Below are positions 41,889 through 51,859 of a stretch of 64,000 bases of DNA, one piece after another. Position 1 is the first letter of the stretch. Every line of letters starts with the position of its first letter. The stretch is from Scatomorpha sp040765295. GTDB lineage: Bacteria; Bacillota; Clostridia; Oscillospirales; Oscillospiraceae. A program made the translations under genes and the position numbers. A model generated the notes under the pieces. That model ran no database searches, had not been told where the DNA came from, and saw only the letters and a program-made list of their open reading frames with translations. The DNA lies in NCBI GenBank assembly GCA_040765295.1, contig JAXGSB010000001.1, positions 682,001 to 746,000 on the forward strand. Direction: 5' to 3'.

Positions 41889-43689
41889 CATTTTGTCCGA
41901 AAACCCGGAATAAAGCCGGATTTTCGGACATTTTTCTTTGTTTTTTGTACTTTTTCGCAAAATATAAAGCGACCGTTCATCACATGGCCGCTATCAGTAC
42001 CTTTACTCCTATCATATTGATTGCTCTTGTTATGTTGTAGGCCAGAAAACTCAGCCCCAGCTCTGCTGAGGCTTTTTCTTTGCCCTTACACAGTAAATAA
42101 TGTGCACCGTTATACCATTTTACCGTTCCGAACAGATGCTCAGAAAGACACATTCGCTCTTTTAACTTTTCTTTGTTGTCTTCTATGCGCAAAACAACTT
42201 TTTTCTTCGGCACGTGTCCCGTATCAAGAGTGTGGTTATTTGGACTGATTCTTGCATTCGGCGGTATTGCCTGTATAGGTATCTCTGAGAATCCCGAACA
42301 TTTTTACTGGTACACAGTCTGTTTCAGGGCCAAAGCTGACCTCTTTCCATTCCGCATTTGTACATTTGTTTTTACAAGCTCGACAACTTTCTTTATCTTT
42401 GTATACCGTATTTTGCCGCGTTTTTTGGAATACCGAAGCTCATGTCCCATGGGGCAGATTACTCTTCCCTCGGAATCTCGTACAAAACAACTGATTGCTC
42501 CTTTGGTCTGTAATTCCACTGTGATGCCGCTGCCCTCATAGATATTAGGCAAAACTCCCGCTTTTATGCACTTCTCGATATCTTCCCGTTTTGTGGAATT
42601 TCGCTCTTCTTCCGTTATATCATTTTCCTCATAGGGGAGATCATAGCTGCGCTCTTCCTTGTCGTACTTCAGAGCAACCGTAGGAGCTGTTCCGTCGTAG
42701 ATACAATCTAATATATCTGCCTTGCTTTCATAACCTTTATCCGCAACAACCGATATTGTCGATACTTCCAGCTGCTCCTTAGCTTGTGATGCAAGCTTAG
42801 ATAAAAGTCCTTGATCCGTATTCCGATTTGTAACCTCATACTCCGCTATCATATGGCTCCCGCTGTCAACTGCCGTCTGTACATTGTAGCAACAGTGAAA
42901 TCCGTCTTTTGAGTGCATTCGTCTGGCTTCAGAATCTGTCGTCAATATCTGCCGTTCTCCGCTTTCAAGAAGCTCTTTTAAAATACCCTCGTATTTTTCT
43001 TGGCGAGTACGAAGTTCTTCTACTGCCGCTTTTACCTTGCCGTTTTCTTCTTCTGTTGCAGTTTCAGATTGGTCGCACTCCTCCATTTCCTCAAGATATT
43101 TCTTTATCTTCTCATCTATATGTGCCAGCTTCTTTTCCAACACCTCTTTATTGTAGCAATTATCTTTACTGTTTACTGCTCGTATTTTGCTCCCGTCTAT
43201 TGCCAGAAGCTCTCGATTATATAGTCCAAGCTTTATACACAGTTTTCCAAAGGCGCGAAATGTATTGCGTATTGCAGATGCATTTTCCTTTCGAAAATCT
43301 GAAATAGTCCGAAAGTCCGGCTTTAACTCTCCAAGCAGATAGAAAAGTTCTATGTTCCTCCTGCATTCTCTCATCAGCATACGGCTGGAGCGAATTCGAT
43401 TGAGATAGCCATAAATATACAGTTTCAATAAATCTCTCGGATCATAGGCAGGTCGGCCGGTCTGAGCAGGTTGGGATTTCGAAAATCCCAACGCTTCCAT
43501 ATCCAAAGAATCCACAAACGCATCAATCACCCTAACCGGGTTTTCATCATCTATATAGTCCTCAACACATTCAGGCAGAAAACTGATTTGCATACGATCT
43601 CTCTTTTCTATATACTTCATCTTTTTCGCTCACCTCTTGCACTATTTTAACATATTTCAGCCCTTCTTTCCCACTTTTCGGACAGTCTG
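41889..43689 (-). mobile_element. IS1182-like element, frameshifted copy, directly after tRNA-Val CCA
   Basis: 1801 bp with the same ends as the copy at 3827-5628. ACCA occurs at 41885-41888 and 43690-43693. The left hairpin is present with one changed base (GTCCGAAAAcccgg). Same orientation relative to the RNA gene as the other two copies. Confidence 0.85.
41980..43620 (-). pseudogene. IS1182-family transposase, frameshifted
   Basis: Near-identical to the intact transposase but with single-base changes in frame near 42408 (loss within GTATTTTGCCG) and near 42278 (gain within GGTATCTCTG). The frame breaks after SKKRGK and resumes only for the last 70-odd residues (PKKKVVLRIEDNKEK onward). 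The protein lacks part of the Cys-rich region and the catalytic Glu in one piece, so it is probably inactive. Confidence 0.9.
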
Positions 43690-43693
43690 ACCA

Positions 43694-43732
43694 AACAAAA
43701 TCCGAACTCAATTTCGAGTTCGGATTTTGGCT
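43694..43732 (+). terminator. Native terminator displaced from tRNA-Val by the IS
   Basis: AAAATCCGAACTC-aattt-GAGTTCGGATTTT immediately beyond the right end of the IS. Confidence 0.8.
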
Positions 43733-43751
43733 TGTTGTAGCACTTTAGTGC

Positions 43752-43780
43752 GATTTCAAATGTCGAAGACATTTGAAATC
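43752..43780. repeat. Perfect 12-bp palindrome
   Basis: GATTTCAAATGT-cgaag-ACATTTGAAATC, just before the IS200 left end. It may be part of the IS200 target or another terminator without a T run. Confidence 0.55.
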
Positions 43781-43972
43781 AATAAACCACCTGCTATGCA
43801 GATGGAATGAAAGAAAGCTTTAGCTTAAAGTAAAAAACCTCCAGTGATATACTTTCTTTAGATTTGCCAATCAAAGAAAGAAACAAAGGAGGTTCCATCC
43901 ATGGATAAGAATAGTTTATCACATACACGCTGGGAGTGTAAATATCACCTGGTGTTTGCCCCAAAGTATCGT

Positions 43973-45155
43973 TGTATAGAAGTCAAACATTTGTGACACA
44001 AGCCCATAAAAAATAGTTTACAAAATCGCTTTAAATTTATCTCATTTCATCCGAGCATTTTGTCAAGGATTTAAGCAAGGCGTCCCTTGACGAAGGCGAT
44101 AGATGAAATATAATCCTAAGAAGCGTTTTCAAAGTATTCTTGAATGACTTCTTCGGAACTTTTAAAATCAAGAACCTTACGATATGTTCCGTTACTAATG
44201 CTTTCATGACGTTTGACTGCTTTTATCATCTCTTCTTCACTGACAAATCGTCTTTTTCGGTAAAATCGTTCTTCATCTTCTCTATGACTTCTTTCAACAT
44301 GACCATTTTCCCATGGACTGTATGGAGCTGTCCGGATGTGCTTAATCTCCAGTTTTTTCATCATCTTTTCAAATCGGGATTTCTTGTCGGTTTGTTCCGG
44401 ATCATTGCAAAATTCTTTACCGTTATCCGTCTGAAGATGTTCTATCTTGAAGCCAATCTTATCTTCCAAAGTTTCTAAAAAGCTACTCGTTGTGTAAGTA
44501 CTGTTCTCGTTAACTATACTTAAAACTCTTTTTCGTGAGAATACATCTATAGCTGTTATTTGATAGTACCGTGAATGATAACTTGCAAAACCGATGCATT
44601 CAACAGGTATATATTTAATATCCATTTGTACTAATTGACCCGGATATTCGGCTTCTCTGATTTTCTTGGATACCTTTTTCTTCCGACATGCTTTCTTTTT
44701 GGGCTTGTCAAGCTGCTTCTTCCTTATCTGTCTGCACATTGAGTCATACGAGCGGGTATAGCCTTCGTCGCAACACTTCCTATAAACATGAGCAAGACCA
44801 CGATAGTTGTGATGACGATACATATGTCGAATAAGCGCAATTTCCGACTCTGTATGCTGATTTGGATGAGAACGAGGTCTCCTTGACTTTTTCCTTAGTG
44901 ATTCAAGAGTACCATCGTAACGTTTTCTCCAATAGCTAACATATTGCCTTGTTGTGTGATACTTTCTCGCTGCCTGGGCATTGTTATTGTGTCTGATTGC
45001 GTATGTTACAATACGCTTGCGGTGACGCATGCCTTCTGTTATACTTTTCATGAGAGAGCTCCTTTCTTTCTTGGTTAACGATTCTTGCAAATCTATTATA
45101 CCAAAGGGCTCTCTTTTTCTTTTTTATTGTGTCACATATGTATTATCGCATTACA
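43973..45155 (-). mobile_element. IS1202-like element, type 2, copy 1
   Basis: 1183 bp. Ends are TGTATAGAAG...TTGTGACAC and the reverse complement of GTGTCACATATG...CATTACA. The flanking direct repeat is a perfect 26 bp (43947-43972 and 45156-45181) within tnpA, so this gives the clearest measure of the target duplication length. Confidence 0.88.
44116..45051 (-). CDS. Transposase of IS1202-like element type 2 (copy 1)
   Basis: 311 residues from the ATG at 45051, with AAAGGAG upstream. Helix-turn-helix near the N-terminus (NNAQAARKYHTTRQYVSYW), then DDE motifs LVQMDIKYIP, LQTDNGKEF and GHVERSHREDEERFY. The same layout as the type 1 transposase but clearly diverged from it. Intact and identical in the copy at 53981-54916. 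Confidence 0.9.
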   Translation of the reverse strand: MKSITEGMRHRKRIVTYAIRHNNNAQAARKYHTTRQYVSYWRKRYDGTLESLRKKSRRPRSHPNQHTESEIALIRHMYRHHNYRGLAHVYRKCCDEGYTRSYDSMCRQIRKKQLDKPKKKACRKKKVSKKIREAEYPGQLVQMDIKYIPVECIGFASYHSRYYQITAIDVFSRKRVLSIVNENSTYTTSSFLETLEDKIGFKIEHLQTDNGKEFCNDPEQTDKKSRFEKMMKKLEIKHIRTAPYSPWENGHVERSHREDEERFYRKRRFVSEEEMIKAVKRHESISNGTYRKVLDFKSSEEVIQEYFENAS

Positions 45156-45748
45156 ACCTGGTGTTTGCCCCAAAGTATCGTCGACAAGAGATATATGGAA
45201 AACTAAAGGTAGATATTGGAAAAATCTTAAGAGATTTGTGTGACAGAAAAGGAATCGAAATAATCAAAGCAGAGTTATGTAGAGATCATGTGCATATGCT
45301 AGTGAGAATACCCCCGAAATTTAGTGTGAGTGAAATAATGGGCTATCTAAAAGGAAAGAGTGCCTTAATGATATTCGATAGGCATGCAAATCTGAAATAC
45401 AAGTACGGAAACCGTCATTTCTGGTGTAGGGGCTACTATGTAGATACAGTAGGCAAGAATGAAAAGAAGATATCAGAATACATCCGAGAGCAGTTACAAA
45501 GCGATATAGCATCAGACCAAATAAGTCTAAAAGGGTTCGTAGACCCGTTTATGGGTGAAAAGAATACGAAGGCATAAAAAAGGCCGCTTTAGCGGCGGCC
45601 TGAGACTAAAAATGCGCTTGGCGAACTAATTCATGCCTCTTGAGAGGCGGCAAGCAGCAGGCCCTTCTAGGGCCAGAGCAAACCACGCGTTTTTGAGGTG
45701 ACCCCCAAAGTTAGACTTTTACCGCAGCGAGAAATTGCTGCGGTTTTT

Positions 45749-46576
45749 CTACGCGGCTGACATTTGTTTTCGATACTCTATCGGACTTCGATATCCGAGA
45801 GATGCTTTAATACGCTGCTGATTGTAATATCGTATATACTTATCGATAGCTCCTTTCAACTCTTCATAGCTGTTGTACACTTCTCCATAGTACATCTCTT
45901 GCTTCATGATTCCAAAAAAGTTCTCCATTGGTGAATTGTCGTAACAGTTTCCTTTTCTCGACATACTTTGATAGATACGGTTATCTTTTAGTGCATACCT
46001 GTAGCTCTTCATTTGATATGCCCATCCGCGGTCTGAGTGAAACGTTCTGCGAAATCTGCAATCACTTGTAACGGCAATCGCTTCATCTAAAGCCGACATA
46101 ATGCTGTGAGCTGATGGCCTGTCCGAAATACCGTAGCTCAGTATTTCGAGATTCCACATATCCATAAAAGGATCTAAGTACAATTTTTTAATTGAAACTT
46201 TTCCTTTTTCATCAGACTCATAATACTTGAACTCGGTTGTATCGGTCGTAATTTTCTGATGAGGTACATTAGTCTTAAATCTTCTGTTGATTCGATTCGG
46301 AGAGATTCTTCCTACTAAACCTTTGTATGTGCTAAATCGACGACTCTTTCTTGTATATGATATAACTTGTAATCCATGTTCCTGCATAATGCGTTGAATA
46401 CGCTTATTGTTGATGTTAAAACCCTGTTTAAACAGTTCTCCATGCATACGGCGATAGCCATAGTCTTTATGAATTGCTTTAATCTCAAGTATTTTATGAA
46501 AAAGTTCTTCATCAGGACTTTTTCGTCCAAAGCGTTTCTGCCAATACATATATGTAGACCTTGGAAACTTCAGCAC
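45749..46576 (-). CDS. IS3-family transposase OrfB
   Basis: 275 residues visible from the first ATG. HTH_21-type region (KDYGYRRMHGELFKQG) followed by the rve DDE core: ITTDTTEF, FHSDRGWAYQ and NSPMENFFGIMKQE. The open frame extends upstream of this ATG and overlaps the end of orfA next to a CTGAAAAAACAG slippery run, so the natural product is probably an OrfAB fusion by -1 frameshifting. Confidence 0.92.
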   Translation of the reverse strand: MLKFPRSTYMYWQKRFGRKSPDEELFHKILEIKAIHKDYGYRRMHGELFKQGFNINNKRIQRIMQEHGLQVISYTRKSRRFSTYKGLVGRISPNRINRRFKTNVPHQKITTDTTEFKYYESDEKGKVSIKKLYLDPFMDMWNLEILSYGISDRPSAHSIMSALDEAIAVTSDCRFRRTFHSDRGWAYQMKSYRYALKDNRIYQSMSRKGNCYDNSPMENFFGIMKQEMYYGEVYNSYEELKGAIDKYIRYYNQQRIKASLGYRSPIEYRKQMSAA

Positions 46577-46590
46577 TGCGAGAATGTCCT

Positions 46591-47159
46591 TTAATTTGAA
46601 TTCTCCTCGGAGACTGTGGACAATTCTCGCTGTTTTTTCAGAAGGACTTCTTCCTCCTCTAAACGCAGTCTCCTCAACTCTTTTAAATACGCATTCTCTA
46701 TTCTTAACCTAAGATTCTCGTCTTGTAGCTGTTTTAGTAGTTCCTTTTGTTCTTCGGAACCACTATCAATAATTTTTTTGACGATTTTCTCTTTATCCAT
46801 CTTCTGCTTTCGCCCCCTATGTTTAGGCCTTAGTGCATCAATACCGGAATCGCGATAATCTATTACCCATCGAGCTATTTGAGCGGATTTGTCATTCCCG
46901 ATTGAAACGCAAGCTCCTGATATGATGCTTCCGTTGTTAAATACAACTCTACTACATGGAGCTTAAATTCAAAAGTATATTTTTGATATTTTCTGCTTCG
47001 CTTAAGAGAACCTTCTCCATATTCTTTGTAATTGGCACACCATCTCTTGATATTCGAATAATCTATTCCATACTTTTTCCCGAGAAATCTAAAGCTTCCT
47101 TCTCCTTGTAAATACGACCGTACCAGTTTCAGCTTAAATTCAAAGCTGTATTTCTCCAT
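46591..47159 (-). pseudogene. IS3-family OrfA, frameshifted
   Basis: The N-terminal part (47159 to about 46875, two helix-turn-helix units, FLGKKYGIDYSNIKRW) and the C-terminal leucine-zipper part (LLKQLQDENLRLRIENAYLKEL) are in different frames. A one-base change near 46876, between GMTNPL and QIARWVIDYR, breaks the gene. OrfA binds the IS ends, so this copy is probably immobile. Confidence 0.85.
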
Positions 47160-47255
47160 AATTAAACTGACCTCCTTATATTAGACTTTTTGGTCCAACT
47201 TTCGGGGGTCAGTTCATTTAACGCGTGGTTTTGATTTAAAAATAAATAATAGTAT

Positions 47256-48755
47256 TTATAGTAAAGAAAAGATCACTTGGAAATTAGTGCTGAGATTTAG
47301 TATAAATATTATTGTACAACAGGTAATATAAATAGATTTTTCCGGAATGATTTTGTAGAAAAGTATCAGACCGTTTTGCACTAATATTACCGCTGCCCAC
47401 GAAAAATAGATTGCAAAAAGTGGGCTTTCTGTGATGCTCCAACCTGCTATCATAATCAGAATCAAAGAAAACATCATCCAGACTGCGCTTATTCGGACCT
47501 CTAATTTACTTTTAGATTGAATATAACCCAAGACCATTAATGCAACCAATATTAAGGCCAGATAATTCAATGAAGTAGTCAATCCTATCCACCAAACATT
47601 TCCTGCTTTGATGTCTGGAGAAATTGATATAATTGAACTTCCAATCATATTTAAATACGAATATAACTTCTGTTTAAATGGAAGTGCGCCCAAGGCAGTA
47701 CGCAAGGTGTAGGCTTCCTCAAAGCCGTGAAGCAAAGTGCGAACCTTCCCAAATGACACACAAAACGCTAATGAAAATAGTATCGTTTTACTAAGTTCAC
47801 GTATTCTCTCTAAAAGATTTATTCTATAGTCAAGCAGACAACTGATTGCAATTACACAAGAAGTCAATATCGAACCTGTTGCCAATGCAACTGCTATACG
47901 GGCTCTTTTGTCTTGAAATTTGTAGAAATACACTGCAAGAACAAGTAAAAACATCACTAAAGGAAACTTTTCAAAGAAGAAAACATTTATTATAAAAGGG
48001 CCAGATACTATATAAATATACTTTGTCCATCTATTATTTGTGATTTTACTCAGCATTAACGCCGTAGTAATCATCAATTGAACTTGAATAATTTGAAGAG
48101 TAATAGCTAAATTAGTTTCGCTAAATGTCCTACACAACTTCAGAGCATAGCAACAAAAAGAATAGATGGGGAAATACAAGATAGAAATTAACGGATGCCG
48201 AATGTCATAATAATTCAGATTTGGATACATTTCGTTAAAAACCCATCCGCCATCCATGGAATAAACGATATCATATTGTTCATATAGTTGGTTTGTTAAA
48301 CTATAAAATATGACAATAAACAAAAGAGAGATTATTGATATCAACAAATAAAACTTCTTATCTTCTTCGCCTTCAATTAGTTTTAATAAAAGCGACCTCA
48401 AAAACACTATCACTGAATAAATGCTAACAATTATGGCTAAAGAACTACAAATAATATATTTGTGAGAAACCGGATAATAACGCCAAGTATTTACTTGCGT
48501 TGCCAAAGTGATTCCTATCGACAAGATTAAAGGAAGCAATTCTATTTGTTGAAAAAATATTGCTTTCGACAAATACATCCAGAAAAGACAGGCAATGATT
48601 GCACTTCCAGCCATGCCCTTGACTCCGCTACCGTATAAACTAAGCAAACCGAGACACAAGGAAATACCTGAGCAAATCAAAATAATTCTTAAAGCTATCT
48701 TAAATACACCTTTTCCGGATTCAAAAAGATTTAAACCTATTTTTTGCTTATCCAT
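47256..48755 (-). CDS. Polytopic membrane protein, GT-C-like
   Basis: 499 residues with about eleven to twelve membrane helices. A conserved-looking external loop after the fourth helix reads MDGGWVFNEMYPNLNYYDIRHPLIS (core NYYDIRHPL). An acidic residue followed by RHP in the first large loop is common in lipid-linked glycosyltransferases of the GT-C class. The assignment is only structural. Lower GC than its surroundings suggests transfer. It lies between IS elements. Confidence 0.55.
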   Translation of the reverse strand: MDKQKIGLNLFESGKGVFKIALRIILICSGISLCLGLLSLYGSGVKGMAGSAIIACLFWMYLSKAIFFQQIELLPLILSIGITLATQVNTWRYYPVSHKYIICSSLAIIVSIYSVIVFLRSLLLKLIEGEEDKKFYLLISIISLLFIVIFYSLTNQLYEQYDIVYSMDGGWVFNEMYPNLNYYDIRHPLISILYFPIYSFCCYALKLCRTFSETNLAITLQIIQVQLMITTALMLSKITNNRWTKYIYIVSGPFIINVFFFEKFPLVMFLLVLAVYFYKFQDKRARIAVALATGSILTSCVIAISCLLDYRINLLERIRELSKTILFSLAFCVSFGKVRTLLHGFEEAYTLRTALGALPFKQKLYSYLNMIGSSIISISPDIKAGNVWWIGLTTSLNYLALILVALMVLGYIQSKSKLEVRISAVWMMFSLILIMIAGWSITESPLFAIYFSWAAVILVQNGLILFYKIIPEKSIYITCCTIIFILNLSTNFQVIFSLL

Positions 48756-48890
48756 AATATGACTCTTCCATGTTTTCTAATCCATGCTTGAATACATTGA
48801 TAAATGATCCTAGTAAATAAATTATTAAATAATAATAATATAAATTAAGCATAAAAACAAGTTACGTGCTCCTTTATGACGAAATGGGAA

Positions 48891-50008
48891 TGTAGGTTTA
48901 CAATAGATGTGACACTATAGGGGTAGAAAAAAGCGACAGGTTTCATTAGAATGTTTGTTACCACCAAAAAAGCTAATGAAAGGATCCTATCGCCATGAAT
49001 AATATAACATATTCACAGCGTTACTTGCCACATGAAATTCAAACACGTCTTCATGCTGTAAAGCTTTATCAAAGTGGGAATTCCGTTGCTTTTGTATGTA
49101 GGAGATACAAGATATCAAAATCCTCTTTAATGCGATGGAACAAGAAGTATGATGGGTCTAAAGAGTCCTTGCTTGATAAATCTCATCGGCCCAAATCTCC
49201 TCATCCTTCTTCTCACTCTAAGAAAGAAATCAAGTGGATAAAGAACTATCACAGACGAAATCCAAATGCATCCATTTGTGAAATTTATGGAAAGCTTCGG
49301 TTAAACAAAGGATATTCAAGACATCCCGGTTCCCTCTACCGTATATACGCAAAGCTCGGATACACAAAACAACCTATCAAATCGACCAAGACCAAATACA
49401 AGCCCAAACCATACCAAACTCCGGAGAATATCGGCGAGAAGTGGCAGATGGATGTAAAATTTGTTCCTAAAGCTTGCTATGTTGGAGAGTATGAAAATGC
49501 TTTCTTCCAATACACTGTCATAGATGAAGCTTCAAGAGAAAGATTCATTTATCCCTATCGTGAACTCAGTTCATATTCCACCGTAGATTTCATTAAACGA
49601 GCTATTGAGTATTTTGGATACAAGCCCAAAATCATTCAAACTGACAACGGCGTTGAGTTTACGCATCTAAAAGACACCAAGCGAATTCATCCGATGGACA
49701 TACTCTGCTCAGAACTTGACATAGAACACAAACTTATACGCCCTCGAACTCCACGACACAACGGGAAGGTGGAACGCAGCCACAGAATAGACCAAGAAAG
49801 ATTTTACAATCAGCTTAAGTTTTATTCGTATGATGACTTGAAAACACAGATGAAGCGTTATTTATACCGATACAACAATACACCAAAGCCAATACTCGCT
49901 TGGCGGTCTCCTCTGGAACAAAGAGCTAAATTAGAACTATGTTTTAATGATACCTTAGTCAACTTTTAGGAATACTTTTTTTGGTGTCACATCATTTACA
50001 AAACTACA
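48891..50008 (+). mobile_element. IS1202-like element, type 1, copy B
   Basis: 1118 bp, inverted relative to copy A. Flanks 48865-48890 and 50009-50034 match at 24 of 26 positions, sharing GCTCCTTTATGACGAAATGG. Confidence 0.8.
48995..49969 (+). CDS. Transposase of IS1202-like element type 1 (copy B)
   Basis: 324 residues, same sequence as the copy A transposase, with WQMDVKFVP, IIQTDNGVEF and GKVERSHRIDQ as the DDE residues. Intact frame. Copies A and B are in opposite orientation 7.3 kb apart, so recombination between them would invert the tRNA-Val/IS200 segment. Confidence 0.92.
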   Translation: MNNITYSQRYLPHEIQTRLHAVKLYQSGNSVAFVCRRYKISKSSLMRWNKKYDGSKESLLDKSHRPKSPHPSSHSKKEIKWIKNYHRRNPNASICEIYGKLRLNKGYSRHPGSLYRIYAKLGYTKQPIKSTKTKYKPKPYQTPENIGEKWQMDVKFVPKACYVGEYENAFFQYTVIDEASRERFIYPYRELSSYSTVDFIKRAIEYFGYKPKIIQTDNGVEFTHLKDTKRIHPMDILCSELDIEHKLIRPRTPRHNGKVERSHRIDQERFYNQLKFYSYDDLKTQMKRYLYRYNNTPKPILAWRSPLEQRAKLELCFNDTLVNF

Positions 50009-50229
50009 CGCGCTCCTTTATGACGAAATGGGAGCTTACTTATAGTTTGCTAATTCGAAAATTAAGTTCCATTTTTGGATAGGTAGTAGATTTTAGTCAA
50101 ATATATAATTACTTTTTGTTAAATGGAGTCGGGTACTCTGTAAAAGGTTGGAAAACCACACCAGATGCATTGACAACAGACCGACTGCGAACTATAAATA
50201 AGATTGTAAGATTTTCGGGAGGTAAGCAT

Positions 50230-50741
50230 ATGCAGACCAATTATGAAAAGAAGGGCAATGTGTTTGTCGGATTTATAGGCGCTTTTATTGGGGCTGTTGT
50301 CGGCGCCGTCGTATGGCTTTGGTGGGCGGGCTGAATTATATCTCCGCACTGGTGGGCCTGCTTAACGCTACTCTTTCCGCCAAGCTTTACGGTAAATTTG
50401 GGGGACCTCAGGGCGCGGTAAAGGTGATTGTGCTGATTGTCTGCGTGCTGTTTGCGGTTTTTGCCGGCACATTGGGCGTTTTTTTCTGGCAGTCGTATGA
50501 CCTTTATAAGGAATTTATTTTGGAGTTTGATGAAGTTGCTGTGCGTCGCGCCTATAAAAACGTGGGCGGATTTTTTCTTGAATTAATGAAGGACCCTGAA
50601 GGTAAGAGTTTGCTCGCCGAAAACATCGGCATGGGGCCGGTCTTTGCTGCGGTGGGTTGCTTTGGTGTTATTTTCGGCGATTCCAAATCCCGCAAAGCAA
50701 AAAAGGCCGCCGCTGAGGAGAATACTGCCGACTGGCAATAA
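50230..50741 (+). pseudogene. Small membrane protein gene with a frameshift
   Basis: GGGAGG precedes the ATG at 50230, which encodes MQTNYEKKGNVFVGFIGAFIG and onward to a stop at 50334. The next frame (from 50313) continues smoothly with LVGGLNYISALVG, two more membrane helices and a polar tail to 50741. A single added base near 50312 would join them into one protein of about 170 residues. Either a real frameshift, an assembly error, or two coupled genes. Function unknown. Confidence 0.6.
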
Positions 50742-50851
50742 AAGACAAATGCGCAGAATAATGTCAATAAGCAGACGCTTGGCGTAATCTCTACCAACAA
50801 AAACAACCAAATCCGATAAAGACGATACTGAACAATATATCAAAAATCAAT

Positions 50852-50910
50852 AAATACAAACCGCCAAATTCCATCCGCAAAAACGTGGAATCTGGCGATT
50901 TTGTATTTTT
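50852..50910. terminator. Bidirectional terminator
   Basis: ATACAAA..CGCCAAATTCCA pairs with TGGAATCTGGCG..TTTTGTAT, then TTTTTC. It lies between convergent genes. Confidence 0.8.
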
Positions 50911-51711
50911 CTATTTTACCGGTCGCTTATCCCTATACAGCTCGATAAACTGTTCAAGACAGAGGTTGTTTTCCATAATATACTCGGCGGCCTCTCTGCC
51001 AACATAGCGGAAATGCCAAGGCTCGTCCAAGCCTGTTATGGCATACTTATGGGTGGGATACCTTGTAATAAAGCCATAGTTGGAGCAGTTATCTGTAAGC
51101 CAGTCCAGAAGCTCCTGATCAACAAGATCGTGTTTGAGATTTCTGTAGTACCTGTCAGTAATATCCACAGCAAGACCCGTCTGATGATCGCTTGTGCCGG
51201 GGTAGGCTATGATTTTCTTAGCAAGTTCCACAGCCTGTTCATAAGTGTATTTTCCGTCCCAGGCTATCTGACTCGCCTTGCCGTTGAATATGTACTTCTG
51301 TGAGGAATACGGTCTGAACGATGAGTTTATAAAAGGTGTAAATCCCGCATCCCTGGCTGCTTGTAAAAACTCTTCCAGCTTGTCTATGGCTCTCTCATCA
51401 AAATACTGAGGAAACCCCTCTATCTGCACACAAACCGGAGTATATGTTCCGATGTTATTGTCGTTATTTGCAAGTATGAATTCCCAAGAACGTATATCGA
51501 TATCCGGTTTATAAACACTTGGAGACGGGGTGGGATTGAGATAATAGTTTACCTCACCCTCTTCTTCGGAAGTGCCTGGCCGTTTTCCGGAGCTGTAGCC
51601 GTCTATTGTGCTGTCCGACGGTTTTTCTCCTAGTCGTGACGCAATGAGAAGGAACAAAAAAATAAGTGCAACGGTAAAGATTATTGTAAGTATGCTTATC
51701 TTACCTCTCAT
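50911..51711 (-). CDS. VanY-type D-Ala-D-Ala carboxypeptidase
   Basis: 266 residues of the M15B/VanY family. The N-terminal signal/anchor helix (about 5-25) and a low-complexity stretch precede the Zn peptidase domain, with SDHQTGLAVDI (His and Asp ligands) and EPWHFRYVG (catalytic Glu and His). It trims the terminal D-Ala from peptidoglycan stems outside the membrane. The ATG at 51711 has AAAGGTGG upstream. No vancomycin-resistance genes are near, so it is probably a housekeeping wall enzyme. Confidence 0.88.
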   Translation of the reverse strand: MRGKISILTIIFTVALIFLFLLIASRLGEKPSDSTIDGYSSGKRPGTSEEEGEVNYYLNPTPSPSVYKPDIDIRSWEFILANNDNNIGTYTPVCVQIEGFPQYFDERAIDKLEEFLQAARDAGFTPFINSSFRPYSSQKYIFNGKASQIAWDGKYTYEQAVELAKKIIAYPGTSDHQTGLAVDITDRYYRNLKHDLVDQELLDWLTDNCSNYGFITRYPTHKYAITGLDEPWHFRYVGREAAEYIMENNLCLEQFIELYRDKRPVK

Positions 51712-51807
51712 CCTATCGCCACCTTTCTGGCTAAGATTACTTATTAGGCCATTTATTATAGCACTTTTGGAGCATTCTTTCAAACCCTCATTCGGCAGGT
51801 GTTTATC

Positions 51808-51836
51808 TTGACAAAAGCCCACAGCTATAATAAGAT
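51808..51836 (+). promoter_or_regulatory. Promoter of the CsoR-like gene
   Basis: TTGACA (51808-51813), 17-nt spacer, TAAGAT (51831-51836), about 18 nt before the ribosome site. A TATAAT at 51826-51831 is too close to the -35 to be the partner. Confidence 0.55.
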
Positions 51837-51859
51837 TTCCGAAGACAAAAGGAGCGATA

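Larger units (their letters stand above)
43901..45577 (+). pseudogene. tnpA: IS200 tnpA interrupted by an IS1202-like element
   Basis: The start is ATG at 43901 with AAGGAGG upstream, reading NSLSHTRWECKYHLVFAPKYR. After the insertion (43973-45155) and the 26-bp duplication the frame continues as FAPKYRRQEIYG to 45577, including DHVHMLVRIPPKF, GYLKGKSA and the EYIREQ Tyr motif. Removing the insert and one repeat restores a normal TnpA of about 150 residues. Confidence 0.92.
45699..47211 (-). mobile_element. IS3-family element (IS150-like)
   Basis: Ends TGACCCCCAAAGTTAGAC and, on the other side, TGACCCCCGAAAGTTGGACC read inward. It contains the usual orfA and orfB on one strand. It is inserted in the loop of the IS200 right-end hairpin. 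No target duplication is evident. Confidence 0.85.
43781..47235 (+). mobile_element. IS200-type element interrupted by two other IS elements
   Basis: Left hairpin AACCACCTGC-tat-GCAGATGG at 43785-43805. The right-end hairpin is split: AAACCACGCGTT at 45680-45691 and AACGCGTGGTTT at 47220-47231. An IS1202-like element lies inside tnpA and an IS3 element lies in the loop of the right hairpin. The element is therefore dead, and the order of events is IS200 first. Confidence 0.8.
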
